Assembly: GCF_001983935.1 (NCBI RefSeq) | Contig: NZ_CP017641.1 | Coordinates: forward strand, 3,782,001-3,846,000 | Length of the DNA: 64,000 nt | Direction: 5' to 3' | Source: Fuerstiella marisgermanici | Lineage (GTDB): Bacteria > Planctomycetota > Planctomycetia > Planctomycetales > Planctomycetaceae | Shown: in pieces, positions 8,845 to 23,000 of the stretch | How the letters are laid out: each line of letters begins with the position of its first letter | How positions within the stretch are numbered: the first letter of the stretch is position 1 | Translations under genes and position numbers: made by a program | The notes under the pieces: model-generated | What the model saw: the letters and a program-made list of their open reading frames with translations, nothing else | The model's database searches: none | Told to the model about the DNA's origin: nothing

Positions 8845-10059
8845 TTGCGCAACATCATCCCAATCGTGCTCTTGTTCTCGCTGTTTGACGTCAATGCCGC
8901 ACCGGCCGGCGTGGTGAGTTCGTTCGAGTATATCTTTGAAACAACCAACCTTCCATCATTGAACAACGCTGGCCAGGTTGCGTTTCAGCACTCTTCGTCG
9001 ATTCTTCGCTGGGAACCTGGAAGCAGTTCTGTCACGACAATTGCTTCTTCAGGCAACACCGTCGGCAGCCGCACGATTGACGGTTTTTTCGGGACTCGAA
9101 CGTCCATTAACGACGCTGGCATCGTCGCATTTCGAGCACGCTACACCGGTAGCAGCAGCGGCGGCATTGTTGTTGGCGGTGGTGGTTCCCTCACGGAGGT
9201 TGCATTCGACAGCTTTGCCTCGGACCTGGGTGCCCGTCCCCGCGTTAACAATCTGAATCAGGTGGTTTATACGGCAAACGATGGAGAGGACATTCGTCGC
9301 GAAGTGATCGGGAATTCGACGATCACCACCATCGCGACAGATTCTGAATTCGGATTCACTCCGTCTCCGACGCCGGCAATGAACAACAACGGAGACGTTG
9401 TTTTTCAGGGCAACCGAATGAGCCCGTTTGAGCAAGGGATCTATACGGGAACACCATCGAATCGTATCACCATCGGCACAAACGCAGATACGCTCCGTTC
9501 ATTCAGCGTGGCCCCGGACATCAATGATAGCCTGGAAGCAGTTTATGTGGCGACGTTTGATGTGCCGTCACCAAACGATTTTGATGGGTTGTATTTTGAT
9601 TCCCCGACTATTTCACCGATTCGAATCGCCGGCGGTCCAGACTTTATCGACGGCACGTTTTATAACTCCAATCCCAACATCACCAGCAATGGCGAAGTCT
9701 ACGTTTCGGCAACCCATTCAGTCGACGGGACAGGCATCTACCGGTGGGACGGCGCAACTCTGCAACGTCTGATTGGTGAAGGCGATTCTCTGGATGGCGG
9801 AATCATTCAATCCGTATTTCTGGGGCACGACTCTGTCAACGATGCCGGTCAGTTTGCCTTTCGAGCCACGATTGACAACGGCACATCAACTCGCAACGCA
9901 TTGTTCGTTGGCTCAGTTTCAGCGGTTCCCGAACCGCGCAGCCTGCTGGCATTGGGAGCCGGATTTCTATGTGTCGCACTACGATTTCGAAGACGGAATT
10001 TGCAGTGTAGTGGGGCTCTGTCGAGTGCTCGTAATGATGAATGCACCAGCGTGACTTAG
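8845..10059 (+). CDS. PEP-CTERM exported protein with repeated beta-propeller-like motifs
   Basis: The start is placed at TTG 8845, because AGAGGAG lies nine bases upstream and the signal peptide (RNIIPIVLLFSLFDVNA) begins there; the frame is open further upstream but reads as non-protein sequence. The result is 404 residues. The mature part has recurrent blocks of the type LNNAGQVAF, INDAGIVAF, MNNNGDVVF and VNDAGQFAF, which suggests a repeated blade-like fold. The C-terminus is a classical PEP-CTERM signal: VPEPRS, a hydrophobic helix and RFRRR. The product is expected at the envelope surface after exosortase processing. No enzyme motif is seen. Confidence 0.85.
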   Translation: MRNIIPIVLLFSLFDVNAAPAGVVSSFEYIFETTNLPSLNNAGQVAFQHSSSILRWEPGSSSVTTIASSGNTVGSRTIDGFFGTRTSINDAGIVAFRARYTGSSSGGIVVGGGGSLTEVAFDSFASDLGARPRVNNLNQVVYTANDGEDIRREVIGNSTITTIATDSEFGFTPSPTPAMNNNGDVVFQGNRMSPFEQGIYTGTPSNRITIGTNADTLRSFSVAPDINDSLEAVYVATFDVPSPNDFDGLYFDSPTISPIRIAGGPDFIDGTFYNSNPNITSNGEVYVSATHSVDGTGIYRWDGATLQRLIGEGDSLDGGIIQSVFLGHDSVNDAGQFAFRATIDNGTSTRNALFVGSVSAVPEPRSLLALGAGFLCVALRFRRRNLQCSGALSSARNDECTSVT

Positions 10060-10301
10060 TGTGTCTCGGCGACCGATTTGGTCGAGTGGCAGATCTGACA
10101 AATACGCAGGTAACGTGTTCTGTTTTCAGTTGACGAGGCAATCCTTTGCCCACAGACTGACTCGGCCCAGTTGAGATAGAAGTCGTAAGCTTTGGGACGA
10201 CCCGCTCGGAAGTGGCGTCTGAAGTTTTTGATTTTCCGCTTCATGAGGGCGACTGCTGCTTCCTTTGTCCACCTGTTGACATCGGAATAATTCGGAGGCA
10301 C
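10056..10301 (-). CDS. Possible small protein, unknown
   Basis: An 81-residue frame preceded by AAGGAAAC directly before the ATG. The protein is basic, with an amphipathic N-terminal half and a CxxC near the end, and I do not recognise it. It overlaps the convergent PEP-CTERM gene by 4 bp. The composition is plausible for a real gene, but nothing else supports it. Confidence 0.3.
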   Translation of the reverse strand: MPPNYSDVNRWTKEAAVALMKRKIKNFRRHFRAGRPKAYDFYLNWAESVCGQRIASSTENRTRYLRICQICHSTKSVAETH

Positions 10302-10384
10302 ATGTTTCCTTCACCGCAGGTTGCTGAGCTCTCGAATTGACCAGAGCACTTCTTACTCGCTAATCGCGCACGGAGTCGACAACC

Positions 10385-10924
10385 ATGCTCGTAAGTCGCA
10401 CATCTCGCACGACGTCACGGGGATCCCGATTGTTTGATCGGACTGGGCCGCGCAGCAGTTGCCAGAACAGAGCAAAACTTCTTGGTCGGCAGTTGCCCGA
10501 AGCCCTGGAATCCCAGCTGATGCTGTCGGTGTCGAATTTTGTAATTAATGAAATCTTTGCCCACCCTCCCGACAGCGTCGCTGGAGACGCGAACCGCGAT
10601 GGAACCAGTGACGCCGCGATAGATGAGTTCGTCCAAATCGTGAATCACGGTGCCACTGCAGAAGACAAGAGCGGATGGACAATCAGTGACGGGGTCTCTG
10701 TTCGCCATACGTTGCCCGCTGCCGCAGTGATTCCCGCAGGGCAAGCGATTGTTAAATTCGAGGGTGTCCGCATCATGGGCGTGAAACTCACTGGCAGGCC
10801 AGACTCTCGACATCTTAGGGTTCAGCCAGCCGTGTTCTCTGACTCGCACGTCCTGCGCGGTGACTTTAGCGTCAACGTCGACTCTATCCTGAACCAGCCC
10901 GTTCCCGTCAAGATGCACGGTTGA
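10385..10924 (+). CDS. Chimeric gene: LEPR-motif/lamin-tail-like start fused to a TadG C-terminal copy
   Basis: A 179-residue product. Residues 1-50 form a basic leader with a LEPR-like motif (LPEALESQLMLS). Residues about 50-120 look like the start of a lamin-tail-type domain (NEIFAHPPDS, DEFVQIVN, GWTISDG). From residue about 121 the sequence switches to the C-terminal end of the TadG-like protein (FEGVRIMGVKLTG). The switch point coincides with the start of the 164-bp direct repeat. The gene therefore looks like a truncated surface-protein gene joined to a duplicated tadG end. Whether the product is functional is unknown. Confidence 0.7.
   Translation: MLVSRTSRTTSRGSRLFDRTGPRSSCQNRAKLLGRQLPEALESQLMLSVSNFVINEIFAHPPDSVAGDANRDGTSDAAIDEFVQIVNHGATAEDKSGWTISDGVSVRHTLPAAAVIPAGQAIVKFEGVRIMGVKLTGRPDSRHLRVQPAVFSDSHVLRGDFSVNVDSILNQPVPVKMHG
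10746..10909 (+). repeat. Direct repeat copy 2 (tadG 3' end in chimeric gene)
   Basis: Gap-free partner of 7455-7618, offset by 3291 bp. It forms the 3' third of the chimeric gene. Confidence 0.9.
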
Positions 10925-11002
10925 TCCATGTAGACCGCTTTTAGACCATGCACTTGCGGTTTCCTGTAACTTCCGCACTCCCTTCGCAGACTTCTAATCC
11001 AG

Positions 11003-14000
11003 ATGGAGACCTCGATGCAGTTTATGACTCGCCGCACACAACGCCCCCGCACGATCGGCCAGAAGCTCTTAGACTCATTGGTAAAAGGTCGCCAGCGGCG
11101 TGCACGTCGCGCCGACAGGCATGGGGCGAGGTTTGAGCGTCAGCTGATGTGCAGCGTTGAGCGAGTCGAAGATCGGGCAATGCTTTCCGCAACAATCGGC
11201 AACAACATTGATGTCGGCGATCAGTTGCAGAACTACCGTCTGGCAATCGCGGCGACAGCGGAATACACCGATTTCTTTGGAGGGCAAACTGAAGCACTAG
11301 CGGCGATCCAAACATTCGTGGATGACGTCAACGCAATCTTCGAAGCTGAGCTGTCGATCCGTTTCGACTTGGTTTCCGGGCTGAACACGATTTTCACCGA
11401 TACGGCAACTGACGGATATACGAACGGCAGTACCTCGCAGATGCTGAATGTGAATACCGGAATTCTCGACACGGCAATGGGTGGCAACAACACTTACGAC
11501 ATCGGCCATGTCTTTGGGACAACCGGCAGCGGTGGTTCGGGGTTGGGGGGCATCAAAGCCGTTAATGACCCGATTCGCAAAGGGGAAGGGGCATCGGTTT
11601 CGTCGGATCCTAAGGGCTCCAGTTGGCTCAATTTAGTCGCTCACGAACTGGCGCACCAATTCGGCGCAGAGCATACGTTCAATGGAATCCTGAGCAATGC
11701 AGGCCCCAATCGTGAGGCCGACAATGCTTATGAACCCGGCAGCGGTTCAACGTTGATGAGTTATGCAGGCATTTCCGGAGCGGACGATCTTCAGCCGGAT
11801 CCTGACAATTATCTGCACGCCGCCAGCTTTGAGCAGATTCAAACGTTTATTGCGGGTGATGGAACACCGAACAGCACGACTACAACTGGTAATGCTATTC
11901 CGACGGTCGACGGTGGCTTGAACTACACCATTCCGGCCGGCACGCCATTCGAATTGACGGCTGTCGGTTCCGATGCGGATATTGGTGACACTCTGACCTA
12001 CACCTGGGAGCAGCTCGACCTCGGTCCTGCCATGAGTCTCCCGCTAACCGACAACGGCAACAGCCCCCTGTTTCGCTCCTTCCTGCCATCGACGGATTCC
12101 ACACGAACGTTTCCGCGCCTTCCCGATCTTGTAAACAACGTGAACACAGCCGCCATCGGCGAAGCGATGCCGACTATGACCCGCGACCTAAACTTCCGCA
12201 CCACCGTGCGCGACGGCAACGGCGGCGTGAATTCGGACGATGTGCTGATCAACGTCGTCAACACCGGTAGCCCATTTGCTGTCACCGCTCCGAATGCGGC
12301 GGTGAGTTGGACCGGCGGTTCGACACAAAACATTTCGTGGGACGTCGCCGGGACAACCGGAAGCGGCATTAACACGTCGGACGTTGCAATCGACTTGTCG
12401 CTGGATGGTGGCCTGACTTATCCCTTCGTTCTGGCAGGCAGCACGACGAACGACGGCAGCCATACACTAACGATACCCAATATCGACACCACCGAGGCCC
12501 GGGTTCGAGTACGTGGTGTCGGAAATGTCTTCTTTGACATTTCGGATGCCGACTTCACCATCATTTCCAATGCGAGCGCACCCGGTGTCACGGTTGTGGA
12601 ATCCGGCGGCAACACCTCCGTGAGCGAAGAAGGAGTCGTGGGACGTGCTTCGGTCGACACCTACACACTGGCCCTGAACACCGTGCCATCGGGCAATGTG
12701 GAAGTCACAATCAATGGCGGGGCGCAATTGGAAGTGAGCCTGAACGGCGTGACCTTCGGCTCCAGCGTGGTATGGGTTGCAGCCAACACGTCGCCGCAAA
12801 CCTTGTATGTTCGAGGAACAGACGACAGCCTGAACGAAGGAATTCACTTCGGCACCATCACTCACATGGTGACCGCGACCGCCGATTCAAATTACCCGGT
12901 CGGAACACTCATCAATCCCGTGACGGCCAGCATTGCTGATGACGAACTGCATCCCGTAGTGGGAGTCGACTTTGATCAGTCCGGGTCAACGTCCACTCCA
13001 GAAAACTGGACGAAAATCTCGCAGACATTTGGCGGCACTACAACAGGTCTTGTACGCGAAGATGGAATCACCACAAGTACCAGTCTTACGCTGGGAGTTT
13101 CGGGTTCTGCCGGGTTGAATACTTCGGTCCCCGCCGCCACACCACTGCATTCGCCATCGCTGGAGGGGCTCGACGGAAATCATCTGGCCTCAGATTCACT
13201 AACTCTGACGTGGGGCGGGCTGGCACCCGGAAGAGATTACAACATCTATCTGCTGACCTCAGAATGGTTCGGTAGCAATCTTTTGCAAAACGTGACCGTC
13301 ACAGCTGGAATCACCGTTCCGTCGTTCACCCAGGATACCAGTGCCATTGGCAGCGGAATGCTGGTGAATTCCGGGCTGGCTACTTCCACGAAAACGCTGG
13401 AAGCTGATTCGCTGATGGTTCAGGCTGACACTGGCGGAACGATTCAGATTGTCGTGACAGATACCTCTGCAGGCGGTGCCGGCAATGCTCTATTGTCCGG
13501 AGCCGCCATTCAGGAAATCGGAAGCGGTACCGTTGGATTCGGAATCACACAGACAGGCGACTCAACTGAAGTGAGTGAATCCGGCACGTCAGATACTTTT
13601 GACGTGGTTCTGACGACTCCGCCCACTGACACAGTGGTCATTGACCTCACCAACAGCGATACCAGCGAAATATCGGTGAGTGCGGCATCGCTGACATTCG
13701 ACGAAACCAACTGGAATGTTCCACAAACTGTGACGGTGGCCGGCGTCGATGACGCCCTGGAAGACGGAGCTCAGACCACCACCTTGACGCTTTCCGTCAA
13801 TCAGGCATTGACGGCGGACAGCCGTTTTGATGGTGTCGGTGACCGTTTGATGGACGTAGTCAATGCGGACAACGAGGCAGCATTTCTCGTCGGTGTGGAC
13901 TTTGCCGCTGCCGGGAATACGTCGCCCGGTAACTGGACGTTGAATTCTGCGTTCAACACGTCATTGTCCAATTTGATCGATGAAGCAGGCAACGCCACGA

Positions 14001-17000
14001 GCATTGATCTGTCAATAAGTGGTTTCTTTGGAACTGATACCGGTACACCTTCCGCCGGACAACTGCCTACACATTCGCAGTCACTGGCAGGCATTGATGG
14101 GAACTTCTGGGCACAGAACACAACGGTCACAATGACCTGGAGTGACTTAAATGCATCAAACACGTACGAAGTTTATGTGTTTGGCCTTGACCGATTTGCA
14201 GACAATCAGAACGTCACGATTACTGGTGCTGGAACCCCAGTGAGTTTTGCTCAGAATTTTGCCGCAAACCAATTATTTGTGAACGGCGTCCTCGGAAGCA
14301 GCAGTTTAGATCTGGGGGCGTTTGCAGAGACGGTCACTCCGACCGGGGCTGGCCAGATCACAATCGAAGTGACATCCAGTTCGTTTCTTGGGATCGGAGG
14401 TCTTGCGATTCGAGAGGTGCCGACGGCCGGGCCGACGGATGACTTTGGCGATGCTCCATCCGCTGCGCAGTCAGGTTCCGCCAGCAGCTATCCCGTAACT
14501 TTGGCGGAAGATGGAGCACGGCACACTTCGGGTGGCCCGACTCTGGGAACGAACCGAGACAGCGAAGCGGACGGCGTGCACTCTGCTGGTGCCGATGCCG
14601 ATGACACTATTGGCTCGCCGGACGATGAAGACGGGGTGACGTTTACGACTTCGATCATTGCATCCACAAACGCATCGCGAATCGGTTCCGTGAATGTCGA
14701 CCTGCAGAACGCAGATGGCACATCCAACCGTCTGGATGCATGGATCGATTTTAACCGCGACGGAGACTGGAATGATCCGGGTGAGCAGATCCTCACAAAC
14801 TACAATCTGGGCACAGTAAACGGCTTGCAGTCAGTCAGCTTTGCGATTCCTCAGGATGCCGGAGCCAATGTTCAGGAAGGAACGACCTATGCGAGATTCC
14901 GCCTCAGTACGGCGGGATCGTTGAGCGTCACGGGGGCGGCGGCGGACGGTGAAGTGGAGGACCACGCCGTTACCATCGACCCGAGTACCGATGCGATTCT
15001 GTTGGAACCGTTCGATCACTCCGGGCAGTTTTCCGTCAGTGAACCATTCTTCAGTATCGGTGATGGATCAGCCTTCTTTGGAATTTCAGACGGTGCGGGT
15101 GGCGGCGATTTCGGCCCGGGCAGTCCTCCCACTCCGACCGTGCCATCCTACACCGGTGCAGCCGTCAATTTCCTCACCGGAATGGACATGGACGCAACGG
15201 CCACCGGTCATCCGGCAGCCTCGTTGCCGATCACCGCCACTTGGAGCGGCCTGAACATCACCGGGCAAACCGGACTGCAGTTCGGTGCGGACTTTGCCTC
15301 GTTCGATGAAGGAGCCAGCGGCGACCCCGGCGGTAACATCGAACCATCTGATTTTATTCGAGTAGAAGTGCAGATCGATGGCGGTGGATTCGTCAGCATC
15401 ATGGAGTTTCGAGGAAACAACACTGGCGGTGCCAATGCAGCACAGTTTTCACTCGATACCGACGGAGACGGCAGTGGAGACGGCACGCTGCTAGCGGACG
15501 CACTCCGCAATTTTACGGCGGATATTGTTGGCACAGGTAATCTGCTTGATCTGCGAATCTCCATGAGCGTCAGTGATCAGGACGAAGACTTCGCCATCGA
15601 CAACGTCACGGTCACGGCCAACAACCCGACCGGGCCGTTTGTGGTCGACACGATCGCCGATGAAAGTGATGGGGATTATTCGGCCGGAGACTTTTCCCTG
15701 CGGGAAGCCATCGAGCGAGCGAATACCCATGTGGGAGCAGACGAAATCCAATTTGCTGCGGGACTGTCGGGGCAGACGATCACTTTGACTGTCGACCAGT
15801 TACTGGTGACCGATGATTTGACAATTACGGGATTGGGTGCGTCGAATCTAACGGTCAGTGGCGGTGACTCATTTCGAGTCTTCGACCTTCAACACGCTGC
15901 CGATGTCGTGATTGACCGATTGACAATCACCGGGGGGCGAACCACTCAGGCAGGCGGCACTCCCGCCGGAATCACGGGCGGTGGTGCAGGCATTCGGTCC
16001 TCGGGCACGCTGCTGCTCAGCAATAGTATTGTCACCGATAACCACACCACAGCGGCGATTGCCGATGGCGGCGGGATCTTTCAGGTTTCGGGCACGCTGA
16101 CGCTGGACAATTCCGAAGTTTCCAACAACAGCACTGACGGAAACGATGCATCCGGTGGAGGGATCTCCGCCGTTAATGGAGCCGATGTGACGCTGATCGG
16201 TTCGACCGTCACCGGTAATTCGACAGACTCGAATTCGGGGCAGGGTTTCGGCGGTGGCATCTATATCCTGGGCGGTGATTTGACGATCACCGAAAGCACG
16301 ATATCCAATAACGCCAACACTGGTGCGGGCTCATTTGGCGGTGGGCTGATATCGATCAATGGAAATCTCAACATCACCCAAAGCACAATATCAGGCAACA
16401 CGACGACTCTGTCCGGCGGCGGAATTGTTTGGAGTTCGACGGTTGGCGATACGGCTACGGTAGTGAACTCTACGATTTCCGGTAACGTTGCCACTTCAGG
16501 CAGTGCGGGTGGTATCTTTGTCGCCGCTGGTACATTCAATTTGGAATACAGCACTGTCACAGCGAACACAGCGCCGACCGGTCAGGGTAGCGGTCTGGCC
16601 AGTTTCAGTGACGGAGGGAGCAGCATTGCCAACACCATCGTGCTATCCAGCATTATCGCGGACAACGCGAACAGCGACGTCGATAACATTCTTTCCGGCG
16701 GCGGTACAAATACGATTACGAGTTCCGGATTCAACCTCGTCGGAAGCGGAAACGCTGTTTCGTCCTTCGGCGTCGGGTCTGACCTGACGGGCGTCGCCGC
16801 CGGACTTGGGCCTCTCGCCAACAACGGTGGCCCAACCTTCACGCATGCTTTACAGCCCGGCAGTCTGGCGATTGGAACCGGGGATACATCTCCGGTCCCG
16901 ACCACCGACCAACGAGGAACAGGCTTCAGTCGACTTGTCGGAGCCAACGTCGATATCGGAGCCTTCGAGCTTCAGGCGACGAATCCGAGCGTCACTCTTT

Positions 17001-20000
17001 CGGTGGATAATGCTAACATCCCGGAAGCCGCCGGTGTGGCAACCTTTGCCGCCACACTTTCCGATATATCGGGTGAAACTGTCACTGTTGACCTGGGACT
17101 CAGCGGAACCGCAACCGGCAGTGGCACGGATTACAATGCTTCCGGTCTGCAGATCGTCATCCCGGCGGGCAGCCTCACGGGGTTCGTGACCGTAACGGCC
17201 GTGCAGGATGTGATTGATGACGATGCAGAAACGGTCATCGTCGATATCACTGGTGTCACTAACGGTACGGAAAACGGAATTCAGCAGCAAACGACAACCA
17301 TTGTCGACGACGATGACGCGGCCGCCTTAACGGTCAGCATTGTCGCCGCTTCCATTGATGAAAATGCAGGCACCACGACGGGCACCGTGACACGAAACAC
17401 GGGCACAACCGGTGACCTGACTGTCAATCTTTCAACCAGCGATACCACCGAGGCTTCCGTACCGAGTACAGTGACCATCCTCAACGGAAACTCCAGCGCA
17501 ACATTTACCATCACGGGTGTGGATGATGCCATTGTCGATGGCACGCAGACGGTCACCATCACGGCTTCTGTAGCAGCCTACACAGACGGAACCGACACGG
17601 TGGATGTCACTGACAATGACACGGCTGGCATTGTGGTCACTGAGTCAGGACCTGGCACCACCGTGTCAGAGGACGGGACGACTGACACATTTGATGTTGT
17701 GCTGACAGCTCAGCCGCTGACCGACGTGGTAATCACGGTCACCTCAGGCGATATCGGTGAGGCCACAGTTGGCGTTGGCGGCAGTTCAGTCGGACCAAAA
17801 CGTCTTTTCGGGGTTGCCCCGGGTGAGAACTCGATCGTGGAACTAAATCCCGACACGGGAGCGGAGCTGAATCGATTTTCCGCACCGGTCACGTTGAGCA
17901 CGCAGAATGACCAGGGCCTGGCGTACGACGGTTCCAGCCTGTTCTTCATCGATGGCACGTCGGCGAACACGCTCTACGAATTGAATCCGGAAACCGGCGC
18001 AGTCATCGACAGCGACACCCTTCCGGCGCCCACAGTTCGGTTGGTTGAAGGGTTGACGGCATTCCGCGGACGAATTTTTCTACTCGACTCGAATAACGAT
18101 CAAATCCACGAGTTTGATCCTGTGACGGATACGATTGTCTCGACAATCGGCACAGCTTTTAATTCTGACGGTGCCCTGGCGTCTCTGGCAAGCGATGATC
18201 GGCTTCTGGTAGCACAGGATGTCAGCGGCACTAACCTGCACGAGGTTGATCCAACCGATGGAAGTATCCTGAATTCTTTGGGCAACGGTACGCTTAATCT
18301 CATTCGCGGTGCGACCGCATTTGATGATGAAATCTTTGTAAGTTCAGGGATTCAGAGCGACGGTGTTCGGGTTTGGTCGAGAGCGGGAGCACCGATTCAG
18401 ACGCTGCCCCTACCGTACACCGTAACGGGGCTCGCTTCCGGGTTCGGTCCTGCCAGTACTTTGACGTTTACCCCGTCCAACTGGAACGCACCTCAGACGG
18501 TGACCATCACCGGCGTAGACGATCCGGCGGTCGATGGCGATCAGGTGGTCGCGATCACTGTGAGCGTTGATGCGACTGCCAGCGATGACGAATTCGATTC
18601 GCTTGCGGATCAGGTCATCCAATCGACAACTACCGACAATGACACGCCGGGCTTTACCGTCATCGAATCCGGCGGCAGCACTATTGTCTCTGAAAGTGGT
18701 TCCAGCGATACGTTTTCAGTGGTATTGGATTCACAACCAACATCAAACGTTGAACTTAGCGTCACCGGCAGTGACTCCGGTGAAGCTCTTGTTGACATAA
18801 CAACACTCACATTCACTCCGCTGAACTGGAACATTCCTCAGATCGTTACGGTTACAGGGGTTGACGATTTTGTCGACGACGCTGATCAGTCGTCTCAGGT
18901 CACAATCAGTGTTATCGATGCGAATTCCAACGACGCGTTCGATAACCTGGCTGACCAGACAGTCAACGTCACGACCACGGACGACGACATCGCTGGCTTT
19001 ATGGCTGGCACTCAAGGTGGATTTGAGGTTTCAGAATCCGGCACGACTACGCAGTTAACGGTTGTTTTGACTTCGCAGCCATCGTCGAACGTGACCATCA
19101 ATCTTACCAACCCCGACCCGGGAGAAATCTCGCTGGCCGCGAGTTCCGTGACCTTCACACCGGCGAACTGGAATATTGTTCAGGCTGTGACAGTCACCGG
19201 TGTTCCCGATGGGATCGTCGATGGAAATCAACTGACACCAGTTCGGTTTGACGTTGATGATGCGATATCCGATGACCAGTTCGACGGCAAGGGCGGTGTG
19301 GGAATCTCAATCAGAACGCTCGATATCGACACGGCCGCTCTGACGCTCAGCATTGCGGATGCCTCCATCAGTGAAAACGGAGGCACCACCACCGCCACCG
19401 TCAGCCGCAACACGGACACCACGGCTACTCTGGAAGTGACGCTGGTAAGCAACGACACGGGCGAAGCCACGGTTGTCGGCAGTGTCACCATTGCGGCGGG
19501 TCAGACCACGTCACCCGCCTTCACCATTACCGGTGTGGATGACGCGAATGTCGACGGCACGCAGACAGTCACGATCACGGCAACTGCATCAGCACACACA
19601 GAAGGGGTTGATAGCCTAAACGTGCTTGATGACGACAGTCCAACACTAACCGTCGTCATCAATTCGGCATCCGTCAGCGAAGGTGATGGGACTGCGGCAA
19701 CCACTGTTACCGTGACGCGTAATACGCCGACTACCGAACCGATGACTGTGGCCCTTAACAGCAGCGATACGAGTGAGGCCAATGTGCCTGCCACCGTCAC
19801 CATTCCGGCAGGGCAGGCTTCCTTCACGTTCGATCTTGATGCGGTAGACGACACAGTTGTTGATGGGACGCAGACAGTCACGATCACGGCGACAGAGGCC
19901 GTTGCGTCGACAATGGTTCCAGACGTTGCATTCGGCTCGTCAGGGATTGTCGCGACTGACTTGAGATGGGGCATCCAATATGGTGACCCGGAGTTAATCC

Positions 20001-23000
20001 AGCAGCCGGATGGGAAACTGTTGGCGATCGGGCGACATCCGACAATCGATGACACGTGGCAGATCGTGCGTCTGAATTCAGATGGTAGTTTTGACTCCGG
20101 GTTCGGTACGAATGGCGTCGTCAACACGGCATTCACTGGTGAAGCCTCGGTGCGCCCGACAGGAATTGCCGTGGACGCTTCGACCGGCAGGATTACCGTG
20201 ACCGGAGTTAGCTTCGGTGGCAACACACTGATGGTGGCCAGGTATACCGGTGACGGAACGCTTGATTCATCTTTTGGGACGGGCGGACGCGTTGCTGCCT
20301 CACCGGCCGGATTGGCAGCTGCTGTTGACGTCATCCTGAATTCTGATGGGACTACGTTGCTGGTTGGAACCGGCACGGGAAACAGCGTGGGCATCGTCCG
20401 CCTTCTCCCGGATGGCACACTGGATGCCTCGTACGGCGCCGGTGGTGTGACGACACATATCCTGGATCCGAATTACGACATTGGGGTGGGAGATGTGGTT
20501 CAGCAGCCCGACGGAAAGGTCATCATTACCGCCGGCGCGTTTCCCTCGACAGGCAATGAATTGTTCTATGTGGTCCGCATCAACACAGACGGATCACTTG
20601 ATACGTCGTTCGACGGGACCGGATACACGCTCGTGGACTTCGGTGTTCTGCGACAGCGACCTGAGGCAGTTAAGCTGCAGCCCGATGGGAAGATTGTCAT
20701 CGCCGGACGAGTTGAACCATCGGGAACCAATAATTCGGATTGGGCAACAGTCCGGCTGAATACTGACGGTTCACTGGACACTTCGTTTAGTGGCGACGGA
20801 AAAACCACAGTTAGCTTTTCGAGCGATGATCAGGTTCACGACCTTGCGATCCTCGAAGATGGTAAGATTCTGCTTGTCGGCGGCGCATTTGTCAGTGGCA
20901 ATGGCCGCGACCGAGGATTCGCGCGCCTCAATTCCGACGGCACATTAGACAGCAGTTTCGGCACAGGCGGAAAGTTCACATTGCCTCCGTTGCCGATCAT
21001 CTGGGAAGCAAATTGGGAAGTCGTCGTCCAGCCCGACGGCAAGATTGTGACGCTTGTCGGCTATCAGACCGGCTACCAAGTGGAACGTTTTCTACCGATC
21101 ACGGGCCTGACAGGCAGCGACACGCTGGCTGTCATCGACGATGATGCGGCCGCGCTGACGCTCAGCATTGCGGACGCGTCCGTCAGTGAAAACGGCGGTA
21201 CCACCACGGCCACGGTCTCACGCAACACGGACACCACCAACGCTCTGACCGTGACGTTGGTGAGCAACGATGCGGGCGAAGCGACGGTTGTCGGCAGTGT
21301 CACGATTGCGGCCGGTCTGACAACCTCACCCGCTTTCACCATTACCGGCGTCGATGACACCATCGTGGACGGCACGCAGACCGTCACCTTCACGGCGACG
21401 GCAACTGCTCATGCCGATGGCACCGATACGCTGGATGTGACCGACGATGATGCGGCCGCTCTGACGCTCAGCATTGCGGACGCGTCCATCAGTGAAAACG
21501 GCGGTACCACCACGGCCACAGTGACTCGTAACACGGACACCACCAATGCTCTGACCGTGACGCTGGTGAGCAACGATACGAGTGAAGCGGCCGTCATCGG
21601 CACAGTCACCATTGCCGCAGGACAGACCACGTCACCGGCCTTCAACATCACGGGTGTCGATGACACCATCGTAGACGGCACGCAGACCGTCACCATCACG
21701 GCGACGGCAACTGCTCATGCCGATGGCACCGACACGCTGGATGTGACCGACGATGATGCGGCCGCTCTGACGCTCAGCATTGCGGACGCGTCCATCAGTG
21801 AAAACGGCGGTACCACCACGGCCACAGTGACTCGTAACACGGACACCACCAACGCTCTGACCGTGACGCTGGTGAGCAACGATACGAGTGAAGCGACCGT
21901 CATCGGCACGGTCACCATTGCCGCAGGACAGACCACGTCACCGGCCTTCAACATCACGGGTGTCGATGACACCATCGTGGACGGCACGCAGACCGCCACC
22001 ATCACGGCGACGGCAACTGCTCATGCCGATGGCACCGACACGCTGGATGTGACCGACGATGATGCGGCCGCATTAACGCTGAGCATTGCGGAGGCGGCCA
22101 TCAGTGAAAACGGCGGTACCACCACGGCCACGGTTTCTCGCAACACGGACCCCACCAACGCACTGACCGTAACGCTGGTGAGCAACGATACCAGCGAAGC
22201 AACCGTGCCAGCCGTCGTGACCATTCCTGCCGGAGCCGATTCGGTCTCCTTCACGATTAGTGGCGTGGACGACGCCATTGTAGACGGCACGCAGTTGGTG
22301 ACGATTTCCGCGAGTGCGAGCGATCATGTCGGCAACGATGACGACCTGAATGTGACAGACGACGACACTCTGGCACTGACATTGACAGTTTCGCCTGCGA
22401 GCATCTCAGAAAACGGCGGCACTGCGACCGGCACTATAGCGCGGAACGACGGCGACCTCAGCTCATCCCTTGAGATAACGCTGACGTCCGACGACACGTC
22501 TGAGGCAACCGTCCCCGCCACGGTGACAATTTCCGCAGGCCTGTCATCAGCAACATTCAGCGTCGACGCAGTCGATGACGCAATTGTCGATGGAACGCAA
22601 ACCGCGACCATCTCGGTCGGCGCGAGCGGATACGCGGGCGACACTGCTTCGCTGAACATCACCGATGACGACACCTTGGCGCTGACCCTGAGCATCACTC
22701 CGGGTTCAATCAGCGAGAATGGGGGCACGGCCACGGGAACGGTGACACGCAACGACGCCGATTGGTCCTCGCCGCTCGTGGTCGATCTCACATCGAGCGA
22801 CAGCACTGAAGCGATGGTTTCGGCAACCGTCACCATTCTGGCCGGACAAGCTTCGGCAGACTTCACGATCACAGCGGTCGACGACGCAGTCGTCGATGGG
22901 ACGCAGGTTCTCAGCATTTCGGTATCTGCAAACGGATACACCGGCTTGTCAGCGGGGCTGAACGTGACGGACGATGAGAGCCCGGCTCTGACGCTGAGCG

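Noticed and set aside
19501-20418. A 305-codon minus-strand frame inside the giant gene
   Set aside because: It is one of many antisense frames produced by the biased, repetitive codons of the sense gene. It repeats with the 306-bp unit and has no start signals or family motifs.
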